NCBI RefSeq assembly: GCF_000004825.1
Contig: NW_008805064.1
Span: forward strand, 1,426,001 to 1,490,000
DNA length: 64,000 nucleotides
Origin: Heterostelium album PN500
Lineage: Eukaryota; Evosea; Eumycetozoa; Acytosteliales; Acytosteliaceae
Direction of reading: 5' to 3'
Below are positions 1-10,059 of the stretch, in pieces. Made by a program: the position numbers and the translations under genes. The notes beneath the pieces are model-generated. The model had not been told where the DNA came from and did not search any database. It saw only the letters and a program-made list of their open reading frames with translations. Positions within the stretch are counted from its first letter, which is position 1, and each line of letters opens with the position of its first letter.

Positions 1-1222
1 TGGTAACGTGATGGAAAATGATTCGTTTGATCGATGTTGATTTCGTTGACATATTGATCGTTGCAGATATTTCACTAGTAAAATCAAAAGTTTCGATTGT
101 CTTGTTGATTTCCAACGATCTATTTAGCCATTGGTTACATCCTGCGGCATAGAGTGTATGCACTTTGCAATCGGGTAAGCACAACAGTTGCTCAAACAAT
201 GCTTCACACTCTGTTGAAATCGTATTCCTAATGATGAGTTTGGTGATATACTTGAGTTGATCGCTGATCATTGGTATTTGTAGAGCACCCATTGACATGA
301 GGCTGAGTGTCTCTAGTTGTATGCTCTGACCGGTGATTCTCCAGTCTTTGTAGTATAACAATGGAAGTTTCAACTTTCGAATGGTGTTACTGGAGATATC
401 TATCGTTGACAACTTATCGAACCGAACGTATGATATGTTTAGTGATGTCAATCGTGGTAGTGATTGTTGTAGCATTGGAAATACTTTGGAGTTGTCGATC
501 TTGATTTGATCGAGTGCCAGTGATTCTAGATTTGGCATGTATTCGGTGATGAATATACAATAATGCATTGAGAGTGTCACATCCATGTAGCTTACTAGTC
601 TCAGCTTTCTAACACTCCTAAAGATCAGTCCTAGTTCAACGGGTGTACAATGGGTCGTTGTTGTTCTATTGTTGGTTATCTCCATAAAGATATTCATTGA
701 CATTGTTAGATGACTGATATTCTTGAGTACTGAAAGTGGATTGATAACACTGTTCTTGAGTTGTTGTTTGACAGTTGCTGGTAGAATCGTATGAAAATCG
801 CTGATAACAATGAATCGAGTGAACAACGATGATATCAACTTGAATAACTCTTTGGAAACCAAAGCAATAGAGAGTAGCCATCGATAGTTTAAATGTAGTT
901 GGTTTGTGTTCGTATTGAATGTGATATCGTCATGCCAAAGATCACGAATGATTCGATTGATTATCAATGTTGGCAATCGATATTCAACAGTTCCACGATG
1001 ATACTTTTCGATTGCATTGTCTATAACTAATTTTGATTTCAAATCTTCGAGATGTTCTTGATGTTTAATGATCTCATCTATTAGTATATCTTTTTTCATA
1101 CGACCTGGTCTTGATGAGTATTTTGCCAATATCTCAACCAGATCTGCTCTCTTCATCTTCTTAAGTTCATCTTGTTTATATAATATTATATTCTGTTTAT
1201 ATAATATCTCTTTTGTTGTCAT
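1..1222 (-). CDS. SAP/F-box-like/LRR family protein (3' end beyond window)
   Basis: The frame opens at the family start (MTTKEIL..., ATG at 1222) and stays open for about 407 codons to the left edge of the window, so the gene is incomplete only because the window ends. Seen: an N-terminal SAP-like helix pair (around residues 18-55, DELKKMKRADL then a basic Lys-rich turn), the conserved block RGTVEYRLPTLII (about residue 75), an F-box-like segment ending LVSKELFKLISSLFTR, and leucine-rich repeats with the family landmarks YMPNLESL and LPRLTSL. The missing C-terminus should carry the GYxHIKSK motif of its neighbours. It is the first of a minus-strand tandem array. SAP motifs usually bind nucleic acid and F-box-like segments usually recruit SKP1-cullin ligases; for this family both roles are inference. 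Confidence 0.85.
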   Translation of the reverse strand, partial: MTTKEILYKQNIILYKQDELKKMKRADLVEILAKYSSRPGRMKKDILIDEIIKHQEHLEDLKSKLVIDNAIEKYHRGTVEYRLPTLIINRIIRDLWHDDITFNTNTNQLHLNYRWLLSIALVSKELFKLISSLFTRFIVISDFHTILPATVKQQLKNSVINPLSVLKNISHLTMSMNIFMEITNNRTTTTHCTPVELGLIFRSVRKLRLVSYMDVTLSMHYCIFITEYMPNLESLALDQIKIDNSKVFPMLQQSLPRLTSLNISYVRFDKLSTIDISSNTIRKLKLPLLYYKDWRITGQSIQLETLSLMSMGALQIPMISDQLKYITKLIIRNTISTECEALFEQLLCLPDCKVHTLYAAGCNQWLNRSLEINKTIETFDFTSEISATINMSTKSTSIKRIIFHHVT

Positions 1223-1428
1223 TTCTAATGAATAATAATCTTTAAATTTTAAAACTTTACTTTTTGTAAATTTTGAAAATATAAAATTTTTGATTTTTTT
1301 AATCTTTCAAAGACTAAATCAACAAACTTGAAATATTCTTTTTATTATAAAATACATTTAATCAATGCTTTGCTTTTAAAACATTGATACAACCTTTTGA
1401 ACAAATCATATTTAATAATAGTTCATGG

Positions 1429-2850
1429 TTATTCAATATATAAGAATTTATGATTATGCACCGTTGCTTCGTATGAGGCATTGTCATTATTGGCATTCAA
1501 CGTTGAAACCGTTGAAACCGTTGAAACTGTGTAGATCTTCTTGGCATAGAATGCAAGACTAGCGTTTAAAAGTGATTTGATTCGCTTCTTTGATTTTATG
1601 TGCGCATAACCAGTGGGATTTCCGGTCTTTCTGTAAATATTTTTGGTGTACAGGTCATCGTAGAAAATGAATGTTCGGAGCGTTGTTGATTTCGATACCA
1701 TTTCAAAGGTTCTCTTCAGAGAAGAACCAATATCGAGAGTTGTAATCGATCGATTCTTTTCGAGCACTTCACTGATCCATGTACCATAATCGATATAGAG
1801 AGTATGAACCTTACAATCTGGTGCGCACAACAATTCTACCAGAGATTTAAATATGGATGTAGAGTTTACATTCTTTATGATGAGTTTGGAGATCTGATTG
1901 TACTGACTATTAACCATATTATTATTCAATTGAAATAATTGGAGTGTTGTAAGGTTATGAGTGTCTGAAAGTTGGAAACCATCGTGTAGCTTTGGTAATT
2001 TCAACCTGCGAATCGAACTTGATATCATATCCAATGAGAAATCGAATTTAGCAAATGAAGTGAAAGACAAATTGAGAGATGTCAGTAACGGAATCTCTTT
2101 CAACGATTCGAGTTGCGAATGATTAAGTGATATGTTTGGTAATTTGAGTGTTTCTAGATTTGGCATGTATTGAACGATTGTTTTACAATATTTATCTTGT
2201 TTTTCTCGAATGATATGGTTGCTGTGCAAACATAGTTTCCTGACATTCGCAAAGATCAGTTCAATTTCAATCAACCTAAATGAGATGATTTCAATAAAGA
2301 TATTGATTGATAATGTCATATGAGTGATATTTTTGAGAACCGAGAGTGGATTGGTGACTCTGCTCCTGATCAGTTCTGCTGGAGATGCCGAGTAAACTTG
2401 AGTATAAAAATGTATGTATTTGAAGCGAGTGAACAACGATGATATCAACTTGAAGCACTCTTTGGAAACCAAAGCAATAGTGAGTAGCCATCGGTAGTTT
2501 TCACGTAGTTGTGTCTGAGCAATATCGGTACTCAAGCATAGGTCGATATGATGATGCCAGAGAACACGTATCATACGATTGATGATCAATGTCGGTATTC
2601 TATAATGAACAGTTCCACGATGATGCTTATCTATTGGGTTGTTTGTGATAAACCTTGATCTCAAATCTATGATATACTCTTGATAATTCGATATTAATTC
2701 TAATAAATTTGTTTTAGTCAGATCTTTCTGTAATCCATCATATGTAATAGAGTATTGAACCATTAAATTCTTTAATTCATTTTTTTTCATTTTCTTTAGT
2801 TCATCATTGCTAATTAATCTATGTTTATCTAATATCTCTTTTGTTGTCAT
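1429..2850 (-). CDS. SAP/F-box-like/LRR family protein
   Basis: Intact family member of 473 residues. I start it at the MTTKEILD methionine (2850) shared by all copies, not at an in-frame ATG six codons upstream. In order: SAP-like motif (DELKKMKKNEL...), conserved RGTVHYRIPTLIINRMIR block, F-box-like segment (LVSKECFKLISSLFTRF), then irregular leucine-rich repeats (YMPNLETLKL, LLTSLNLSF). Near the C-terminus are GYAHIKSKKR and YAKKIY, family signatures. It is more diverged than its neighbours: it ends in a VSTVSTVSTL triplet repeat and lacks the acidic tail of the 3370-4950 gene. Single exon, no intron visible. About 200 bases separate it from the previous copy. Function unknown; a role as an F-box adaptor is inferred from architecture only. 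Confidence 0.85.
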   Translation of the reverse strand: MTTKEILDKHRLISNDELKKMKKNELKNLMVQYSITYDGLQKDLTKTNLLELISNYQEYIIDLRSRFITNNPIDKHHRGTVHYRIPTLIINRMIRVLWHHHIDLCLSTDIAQTQLRENYRWLLTIALVSKECFKLISSLFTRFKYIHFYTQVYSASPAELIRSRVTNPLSVLKNITHMTLSINIFIEIISFRLIEIELIFANVRKLCLHSNHIIREKQDKYCKTIVQYMPNLETLKLPNISLNHSQLESLKEIPLLTSLNLSFTSFAKFDFSLDMISSSIRRLKLPKLHDGFQLSDTHNLTTLQLFQLNNNMVNSQYNQISKLIIKNVNSTSIFKSLVELLCAPDCKVHTLYIDYGTWISEVLEKNRSITTLDIGSSLKRTFEMVSKSTTLRTFIFYDDLYTKNIYRKTGNPTGYAHIKSKKRIKSLLNASLAFYAKKIYTVSTVSTVSTLNANNDNASYEATVHNHKFLYIE

Positions 2851-2874
2851 CTTATAATAAAATAACATTATTTT

Positions 2875-2955
2875 TGCAAAAAAGCTACAAATTTTTCAAA
2901 AAAAACAAAATTTTTTGGGAGGAATACAATGAAATTACACAAATTAAAAAAAACG
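2875..2955. repeat. short dispersed repeat also found near 17955-18035
   Basis: An A/T-rich run followed by GGGAGGAATACAATGAAATT and then ACACAAATT occurs here and, with small changes (GGGAGGCATAAAATGAAATT), at about 18000-18035. The flanking AAAAGCTA..CAAATTTTT part is also shared. The two copies lie in the two halves of the rearranged region. Nature unknown. Confidence 0.4.
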
Positions 2956-2989
2956 CTTCTAATAATAATATCGGTTCCAAAATGTTCAA

Positions 2990-3232
2990 TGTGTGGTGTC
3001 GATACTTTAATTTGATGTGTACATACCCAGTGGCTCTGTTGCTATCGGTCTTTGAATACTTGCTGTGATTGTTGTTATAACTGTGGAAGATGATTCGTTT
3101 GATCGATGGAGTTACCGATGCCATTTTCGCAGTTGAAACAAATCATCACCGATCCAGTGTACGAACCTTGCATTCAGCAGAGCACAAAAGTTCCAATACC
3201 AATGTATCTACACCCCATTGGAACTGTTAATG
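2990..3232 (-). pseudogene. SAP/LRR family fragment (C-terminal part)
   Basis: A piece of the family lying between two fuller copies. On the minus strand it reads SIKRIIFHSYNNN..., then a GYVHIKLKYR version of the family GYAHIKSK motif. Upstream (3136-3230) are scraps matching the segment around the conserved CSPECKVRTLY, with about 80 bases missing against the 3370-4950 copy and several small indels. The SAP-like and F-box-like parts are absent. It is most simply the eroded 3' end of a deleted tandem copy. Confidence 0.75.
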
Positions 3233-3369
3233 GGTGGGGTAGCTGAAAGCAATTGGCACATTTGTAATATACTAACTTTAAAATATAAATATATCTGTGC
3301 TAAAAGAAATAGAATTTTATTATTTTTATCTAAGAATATATATAGTAACTCTTCTTCATTCTTAGGTGA

Positions 3370-4950
3370 TTATATTATTCTGCATGATCCAGGAGGTGGA
3401 CCACCATAGTAATCATCATCATCAGAGTCATCGTAATCATCATCAGAGTCATAGAGATAGAAGTTAGAGTCATCAGAGTCACTGAAATATAAACTACCGT
3501 CAGAGTCAGAGTCACTATCCCAAGTGTGTTCGACGACAAATCTATAATACAAAAACTTGAGATTTGGATATGCCTCTTCGATCGTTTGGTTTTCAGTGTC
3601 ATTCTCCGAAGCATCGTAGATCTTCTTGGCATAACTGACAAACGGTTTCTGTCCGTGAATTGCAAGAGGTCGATATTTCGATTTGATATGTATATACCCA
3701 CTGGCTCTAAAGTGATCTTGCTTTGTGTACGCGCTGTGATTGTTATTATAGTTGTGAAGGATGATCTGTTTGATCGATGGTGATTTCGCTGCCACCTTCA
3801 AAGTGGTCGCTAGATCATCACCGATATCCAGTGTTTCGATGGTCCGATTGGTTGCGAGCGTATCACTGACCCAATTGCCACTGTTAATGGCATAGAGTAT
3901 ACGAACCTTGCATTCAGGTGAACACAACAGCCTCGACATTGCCAGACCTATACCCCATTGAACATTCCAAACAATGAGTTTGGTGATCGAGTTGAGTTGA
4001 CTCTTAATGAAATTGATATTGTCATGTCCCACTGAATAGATACTGAGTGTTTGCAGTTGGGTGTTCTCACTGAGTATATTCGGGTTTTTCGAGATATACA
4101 ATGGTAATTTCAACTTGCGAATCGAACTACTGAAAATGTGTGGTGTATCTGGCAATTTGCCAAAACGTACATGGGAAATGTCGAGCGATGTCAGTCGTGT
4201 CAATTGTTGCAGCATGAGCAATGCCTTGATGTTGTCGATCTTGATTAGAAAGAGTATCAGTGATTCGAGATTCGGCATGTATTGGACGATCGATTTACAA
4301 TGTTGCATTAGCAATGATTTCTCTCTGGCGTAGATTATCTTTAACTTCCTTACACTGTTGAAGATCAGTCCCAATTCAATGGAGGTACACGTTGTCGTCT
4401 TGTCTGTTAGATCTTTGAAGGTTACCATTGACATTGTTAGATGACTGATATTCTTGAGTACTGAGAGTGGATTGATAACATTGTCCTTGAGTAGCTGTCC
4501 AGCACAATATAATGGATCGAAAGCCGAGGTATTCCTTTTGCAAAGATCGACGCGAGTGAACAACGATGATATCAACTTGAATAACTCTTTCGAAACCAAA
4601 GCAATAGAGAGCAGCCATCGGTAATTTGAACGGAGCTGGTCTGTGTTCAGAATTACAGTGATATCGTCATGCCACAGATCACGAATGATTCGATAGATGA
4701 TCAATGTTGGCAATCGATATTGAACAGTTCCACGATGATACTTTTCGATTGAGTTGTCTGTAATTAACTTTGATTTCAAATCTGCGAGGTGTTCTTGATG
4801 ATTAATGATCGCACTGACAAGCAAATCTTTCTTTAAACCACTATGCTTTAATGAGTAAGCTTTCATTATTTCGACCAACTCTGGTCTTTTCATTTTCACT
4901 AGTTCATCTCTATTATATACTTTATGATCTAATATCTCTTTTGTTGTCAT
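3370..4950 (-). CDS. SAP/F-box-like/LRR family protein with acidic tail
   Basis: Intact 526-residue member. The start is the family MTTKEILD (4950); the frame is open 43 codons further upstream but that part is T-rich leader. Seen: SAP-like motif (residues about 15-50, DELVKMKRPELVEIMK then LKKDLLVSAI), RGTVQYRLPTLIIYRIIRDLWHD, F-box-like LLSIALVSKELFKLISSLFTR, LRRs (YMPNLESLIL, RLTSLDIS), CSPECKVRILY, GYIHIKSKYRPL, YAKKIYDASEN and TYPNLKFLYY. Unlike most copies it ends in about 45 residues dominated by Asp and Ser, closing with YYGGPPPGSCRII. The pseudogene at 5837-7220 shares this tail ending, so the two are closest relatives. Single exon. A basic/SAP head with a strongly acidic tail is unusual; function unknown. 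Confidence 0.9.
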   Translation of the reverse strand: MTTKEILDHKVYNRDELVKMKRPELVEIMKAYSLKHSGLKKDLLVSAIINHQEHLADLKSKLITDNSIEKYHRGTVQYRLPTLIIYRIIRDLWHDDITVILNTDQLRSNYRWLLSIALVSKELFKLISSLFTRVDLCKRNTSAFDPLYCAGQLLKDNVINPLSVLKNISHLTMSMVTFKDLTDKTTTCTSIELGLIFNSVRKLKIIYAREKSLLMQHCKSIVQYMPNLESLILFLIKIDNIKALLMLQQLTRLTSLDISHVRFGKLPDTPHIFSSSIRKLKLPLYISKNPNILSENTQLQTLSIYSVGHDNINFIKSQLNSITKLIVWNVQWGIGLAMSRLLCSPECKVRILYAINSGNWVSDTLATNRTIETLDIGDDLATTLKVAAKSPSIKQIILHNYNNNHSAYTKQDHFRASGYIHIKSKYRPLAIHGQKPFVSYAKKIYDASENDTENQTIEEAYPNLKFLYYRFVVEHTWDSDSDSDGSLYFSDSDDSNFYLYDSDDDYDDSDDDDYYGGPPPGSCRII

Positions 4951-5100
4951 CTTTCCTAATTCTAATTTTTTACATCTGTTTTGAGAATGAATTATGAAAC
5001 AAAAAAAAAAAAAAAACAAATTATATAAAAACCGCCAAATTTCAAATTTCACCCACCCAAAAATTTCATAACATTCCAAATAAGTAAATATCTATTTAAT

Positions 5101-5836
5101 ATTGTAATTAAAATGATTGACTATTGTTAATACCTCGCGGAGGTAATAACAATAAATAACTCAAAATCAACAAATACCCAGCCTGTAAAACCTCAAAGTT
5201 CTCAACCAATGTTATACTTTGGTTTAAATCATAAACCAACTGTATCAAGACTCAAGGATTGCTTCATATTTTGCCTTAAATGCTAGATAAAGTTTACAAG
5301 ATCTATGAAATCAACAGAGCTTATCCATCTTATTGATTACCTTTATTAAATAAATATTTATAAAATATACATCACTTTTAAACAAAAATACATAGAAAAA
5401 AATATATTGGCAATTTCTAATAAAAAATTTATTTTTGTTTTCTAAGATCTATTTTTATTTTTTAATTTCCACTCATTTATTTGTTTTCTATTATTGACCA
5501 AATTTAAAAGATAAAGGAAAGAATCATCTTAATTTAAGAAGTGAGAGATATGTTTCAAAGTTTGTCAAAAAGAGTATTCAGTTCTTCACCATGATAGTCT
5601 CCACCTACTATCATAAATAACATATGAACGATTAACCTCCTCTCTATAGATTTATCCAATTTTCTTTGATTCCAATGCCATCAAGCTCATTCTACAAATC
5701 ATGATTACTACTTCGCCAAGTTCTTTTGATAGAAATGAAAATTCAAGCTAAATACGATGTGGTAAGTGATACAGGATCTCCAAAACTTTATTAAGTAAAA
5801 CAAATTTGAAGAATTTTCTGAAAAAACTTATTTTAT
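5101..5836. other. intergenic, no recognisable gene
   Basis: Apart from the hairpin, the stretch at about 5165-5290 (plus strand) reads about 40 residues without a stop and has coding-like composition (NTQPVKPQSSQPMLYFGLN), but there is no start, no continuation and no family I recognise. The rest is AT-rich spacer. Confidence 0.5.
5123..5153. repeat. near-perfect 14-bp-arm hairpin
   Basis: Arms ATTGTTAATACCTC and GAGGTAATAACAAT flank a GCG loop; only one position in the arms mismatches. It is GC-richer than its surroundings and lies upstream of the 3370-4950 gene, in an intergenic stretch. Confidence 0.6.
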
Positions 5837-7220
5837 TTATATTATTCTGCAGGCTTCCGGAGGTGGACCACCATAGTAATCATCAGAGTCATTGTTGTCA
5901 TAGAAATCAGACTCATTCAAAAAATGTTCATCGTCGTTAGAGTCATTATCATAACCCTCTAAAATGTTGAAATTCCGATAGTATATGAATTTGAGATTTG
6001 GATAGGTTTCTTCGACCGTTTGGTTTTCAATGTGATTCTCTGTAGTATCGTAGATCTTCTTGGCATACGTTAAAACCGATCTTTTTGCGTTATCGCCGAG
6101 TGGTCGATACTTTGATTTGATATGTGCATATCCACTGGCCTTATTGTTACTTTGCTTGGTATACAGAATTCTAGATTGGCGGGAATAGGTATGGATGATG
6201 ATCTGTTTGATCGATGGTGATTTCGATGCCACTGGTAAAGTTGTCTCCATATCATCACCGATATTCAGTGTTTCAACGGTCCAATTAGATTCGAGCATTT
6301 TACTGACCCAACTGTGAAGGTCAGTGGCATAGAGTGTACGAACCTTGCACTCAGGTGAACATAACAGTTTCGACAACAATGGGTATACATCCCATTTAAC
6401 ATTCGAAACAATGAGCTTGGTGATCCAGTTGAGTTGAGTTGTAATGAATTTAAGGTATTTGTTGTAACAATTGCAATACTTTGATATTGTCGATCATGAT
6501 TTGATTGAGTACCAGTGATTCTAGATTCGGCATGTATTGGATGATCGATTTACAATGTTGCATGTGGCATGACATATCCATTCTATAAGTAACCGTGAAC
6601 TTTCTAACACTGTTGAAGATCCTAATTCGACTGGTGTATATGTTTTTGTCTTGTCCGTCAGGATTTTGAAGATCTCCATCGGTATTGTTAGATGACTGAT
6701 ATTCTTGAGAGTGGATTGATGATTTTGTTCTTGAGTTTTTGTGCTGTGGCAGTATAAGAATATATAACTGCAGTTGGATCTCTAGCTGCGATGTATAAAT
6801 CACTTTCATCGAAAAGATTGACACGAGAGAACAACGATGATATCAGTTTGAATAACTCTTTGGAAACGCGAGAAATAGAGAGCAGCCATCGGTAGTTTGA
6901 ACGAAGTTGATTTGTATTCAAATTGAATGTGATATCGTCATGCCAGAGATCACGAATGATTCGATAGATGATCAATGTTGGCAATCGATATTCAACAGTT
7001 CCACGATGAAACTTCTCGATTGAGTTGTCTGTCACTAACTTTGATTTCAAATCTGTGAGATGTTGCTGATGTTTAATGATCGCATCTATAAGCATATCTT
7101 TCTTTAAACCACTATGTTTTAATGAGTATTCTTTCATTATCTCTACCAACTCATTCTTTTCATCTTCGTTAGTACATCTTGATTATATACTTTTTGATCT
7201 AATATCTCTTTTGTTGTCAT
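5837..7220 (-). pseudogene. SAP/LRR family pseudogene with acidic tail
   Basis: Recognisable from the family start (ATG at 7220) to a tail ending YYGGPPPEACRII, like the 3370-4950 gene. At least three lesions are visible against intact copies: one base lost near 7162 just after KMKR, which runs into a stop; seven bases lost near 6711 in the ILKN(I)SHLT region; and a deletion of about 170 bases near 6445-6460 that removes part of the LRRs. The remaining stretches still match well (YRLPTLIIYRIIRDLWHDD, QYMPNLESLVL, CSPECKVRTLY, GYAHIKSKYRPL), so decay is recent. It might produce a short C-terminal product (5837-6379 is open for 180 codons), but nothing suggests a real start there. Confidence 0.85.
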
Positions 7221-7338
7221 CTTATCTTATTTATCTATTCATTGTTTAATTCATAATAAAAAGTAAAATAAACTTATTCATAATTTGTTTATTAATATTA
7301 TTTTTTAAAATTTATATTTATGCAATGAACGTTACCAA

Positions 7339-7363
7339 GGTTTGGTGGTGTAGTGGTGATCAT
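7339..7363 (+). tRNA. possible truncated tRNA 5' half (Val-like)
   Basis: GGTTTGGTGGTGTAGTGGTG followed by ATCAT resembles the acceptor, D-arm and A box of a eukaryotic tRNA-Val, then breaks off into a T-rich run. No anticodon arm, no B box and no 3' half follow, so this is at most a fragment. It could also be chance similarity. Confidence 0.3.
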
Positions 7364-8090
7364 TTTTTATTTATTTTTTTTTTATCTTTTGATTTTTTTT
7401 TATGATTAAAACAAACATTTTTTGTGCTCTTACATAGTATAGAGAATAATGTGTAATAAGATAGATGAATATCGATTTGTATGACTGATTGATGACATAA
7501 AATTGCACTTTAAGATGGTTGTTTTCTTGTGGAAGTGGGTGATTCAGCACGCAGTTAATATTTACAACAACAACAATAACAGCAGCCTTAGTTGAAACAG
7601 TTATGCAAAACTTCCAAAGACAGTCACCAGCGGACTATTTTGTTCAATGTATAGAATAGTAGCACTATCAATGTTCTTAGCAACTCTAGTCGGCTCAGAT
7701 GTTAGATTATGGGTATTCGATATAGGTGTACACCGCCAATCAGTTAATCTCTGCTTCTAAGTGCAACATCATCACGACCACCACGACCACAAGCACACTG
7801 TAGTGGTATAGAGACATCCACCATTATTCAACAGCAAGATTAGATGTCATTTTAATAATAGTGTATGTTTATAAACATACAATCATTATACTTTAGTATC
7901 ATCCCAAAGTCATCGATAGATATTACATTGAAAAGAAAAAATATATCTTGTTAAAATAATATAGATATTAAAAGTTTCACTTTTCTTAAGATTACTTTCC
8001 CTCATAATATAAAACAGGAGAATAAATATTAATAAATTTAAAAATATTAATCATATGGAGCTATGCACCAAGAACAATTTGTTAATTTTA
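7364..8090. other. intergenic, scraps of coding-like sequence
   Basis: At about 7560-7760 short plus-strand stretches have balanced composition (for example LSMFLATLVGSDVRLWVFD, faintly WD-repeat-like) but they are cut by stops and have no start. The rest is AT-rich. I cannot assign a gene. Confidence 0.35.
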
Positions 8091-9677
8091 TTGGACTGGT
8101 TTCAAAAGGGTTGTTGAGGACTTGATTTTCTCAAATGTTAAAAATTGGAGACTTCTCTTCTTTTTCTTTCTTTCTTAATATATAGTATTGTGATGATAGA
8201 GATTGTAATCAAAATAAATAGACCAGTGATAATACCAATTGGAAGTACAATCCGAAGAATATTTGTTTCTTGTCCTCCTGTGATCGATGTAATGTTTAAT
8301 GTTGAACTGATTACAATCTGAGTATTGACAATAATAGTGACATTTAGATTCTCTCCAAATTTCAAAGTGTCTGAACCATTCAATTTTACTTGACAATATA
8401 TTGTTGTATCGTTTACAATTGTGGTAGTATTACATCCAATAGTATTGAATATAAATACAGATGTGTTATTAACATCATAATTTGATCCAGATATCGTTAT
8501 TACACCTCCATGTCTTGAAATTGGAGTTACACTTGTTATTGTAGGTTCTATTAATTAAATCAATTACTTTGTTAATATTTTACACTACTTTTGATATTTT
8601 TAAATTACATACCATGATATCTGAATGATTTTGAAGTAATAACACCATTAACATTCAATTCCAAATCAATATTCTGACCAGATCCAGGAGATATATTCAC
8701 AATAATAGTTGATGAATCAATCAACATCGGATTCGATGTATTTTTGATATCAGGTCTGTTTGTGAATTTAATTGATATTGGATTTCCAAATAGAGCACCA
8801 AAAATAGTAAGAGTATCGCCTTTGGTTTGTGGTGTAGATATTTCACCTATATCTGCTTTGATTGAAAGTTGAACAGAGTTTGATATTAATTGATTGTTAT
8901 GATTGCTGATGAAAAAATTAAATAATCCTGATTTGAAATTATTTGGAATTCTAAATTGAACAATCCATTTTCTATTAACTGATGATCTATTAGATACAAG
9001 TGGTAATGATTCGATATCGATTTGAGTTGGTACAAATGAATTATTTATCATTGTTGAATTTGAAACTGAGATCCATGTTTTTGAAATTTGAGAAGAATAT
9101 CCCAAGAGTTCACCTTCAAAATAGATTTTACTTCCATTTTGATAAATATTTGAAATTGAAGGAACATCATAATTGAATAATATAGTTGAATTGTTTGATG
9201 TTGCTCCTTCAATTGTAACAAGAATTGGAATATTTGTGAATTGTTGATTGTTTGACATCTTTGAAATTGGTCCAAGTTGACAAATGAATGAGTTACTATA
9301 AACTGAGAGATCAACAACATTCAAACATGATTGTGATCCAATTTGAATCGTTTTGATTGTTTTAAAACCAAAAGAATTAACTGAATCGAATAAATCACCT
9401 GAAATTGTAACTGGTCCACCAAGATCACTTGAAGTTGTTGTTGTTTTAGTAATTATAGGTTCTAATGAATTTGAAATTAATAATTAATAATTAATATACC
9501 AATAATTAAGATTAAAAATGATTTAAAAACTTACCAATTGGCATATTCGAAGTTGTAGATCTAGAAACATTACTATGTGGATCATTGATAGTCAAAGTTA
9601 ATAGTTTCAAACCTGCATATTTGAATTCATTTGACAATGAAGAAATATCTAATACTACACCAGTATGATTTGTAAAT
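8091..9677. repeat. inverted duplication, left arm
   Basis: This 1.59-kb segment is the reverse complement of 18954-20535. Wherever I compared them the arms are nearly identical, introns and 3' flank included. Differences seen include a 2-base indel, a G/T change next to it, one Gly/Asp codon change and one Arg/Lys codon change. The match stops sharply at both ends (8091 and 9677). Such high similarity in non-coding positions implies a recent duplication or ongoing conversion. Confidence 0.9.
8138..9677 (-). pseudogene. 5'-truncated tgr-like TIG-domain protein gene
   Basis: Minus-strand copy of the 18202-20488 gene lacking everything upstream of exon 2. Exons seen: 9535-9677 (partial), 8613-9461 and 8138-8547, with introns 9462-9534 and 8548-8612 that have proper GT/AG ends. 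It encodes two IPT/TIG-like beta-sandwich stretches rich in N-glycosylation sites, one transmembrane helix near the end (LRIVLPIGIITGLFILITIS) and a short basic tail (KKERKRREVSNF). Unlike the plus-strand copy, its large exon stays in frame throughout. No signal peptide, start or promoter is left; the homology ends in unrelated DNA at 9678. Probably silent unless a new 5' exon has been captured. Confidence 0.8.
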
Positions 9678-9736
9678 AAACCCTTTAATTAGTTTGGGAG
9701 TGTATTAGCTAACAATTGTTTTGTACTTACTTTTGT

Positions 9737-10030
9737 CTACACACAAAATGTTTTCTCCCTTTTTTTTATAAGATTTACAGAGTCTCGATAAGTAAATCCT
9801 ATTTTGTCAACAGCATCCGATATGGTTTTGCATTCACTAGATTTGTAGATAGGAACTCCGATTGCAGCCATTTCATTAATGAACTCTTTCAACTTTTCCT
9901 GCTCTTTGTCCATGTCTTGTTCTTCTTTGTGAGATTGTTGTCTATACTCTTTATTTTTATTTAAAAATTCAAATAAATATTCTTTATAAAAAACTCCTAT
10001 TACAATATGAGTTAAAATAATCACCAACAA
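9737..10030 (-). CDS. unrecognised 97-residue ORF
   Basis: An open frame in the DNA between the two rearranged tgr-like pieces. The first 15 residues are hydrophobic (MLVIILTHIVIG...), the middle is highly charged and probably coiled coil (EEQDMDKEQEKLKEF), and the end is Lys/Arg rich. I do not recognise a family. A GTAAGT just beyond its stop could be chance or a splice donor of a larger broken gene. It may be a fragment brought in by the rearrangement. Confidence 0.2.
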   Translation of the reverse strand: MLVIILTHIVIGVFYKEYLFEFLNKNKEYRQQSHKEEQDMDKEQEKLKEFINEMAAIGVPIYKSSECKTISDAVDKIGFTYRDSVNLIKKREKTFCV

Positions 10031-10059
10031 AAATAAAAACTTACTATGTTCTCACTCCG

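Noticed and set aside
7560-7770. WD-repeat-like scrap on the plus strand
   Set aside because: Too short, interrupted by stops, without the spacing of WD repeats; kept only as a note in the spacer entry.
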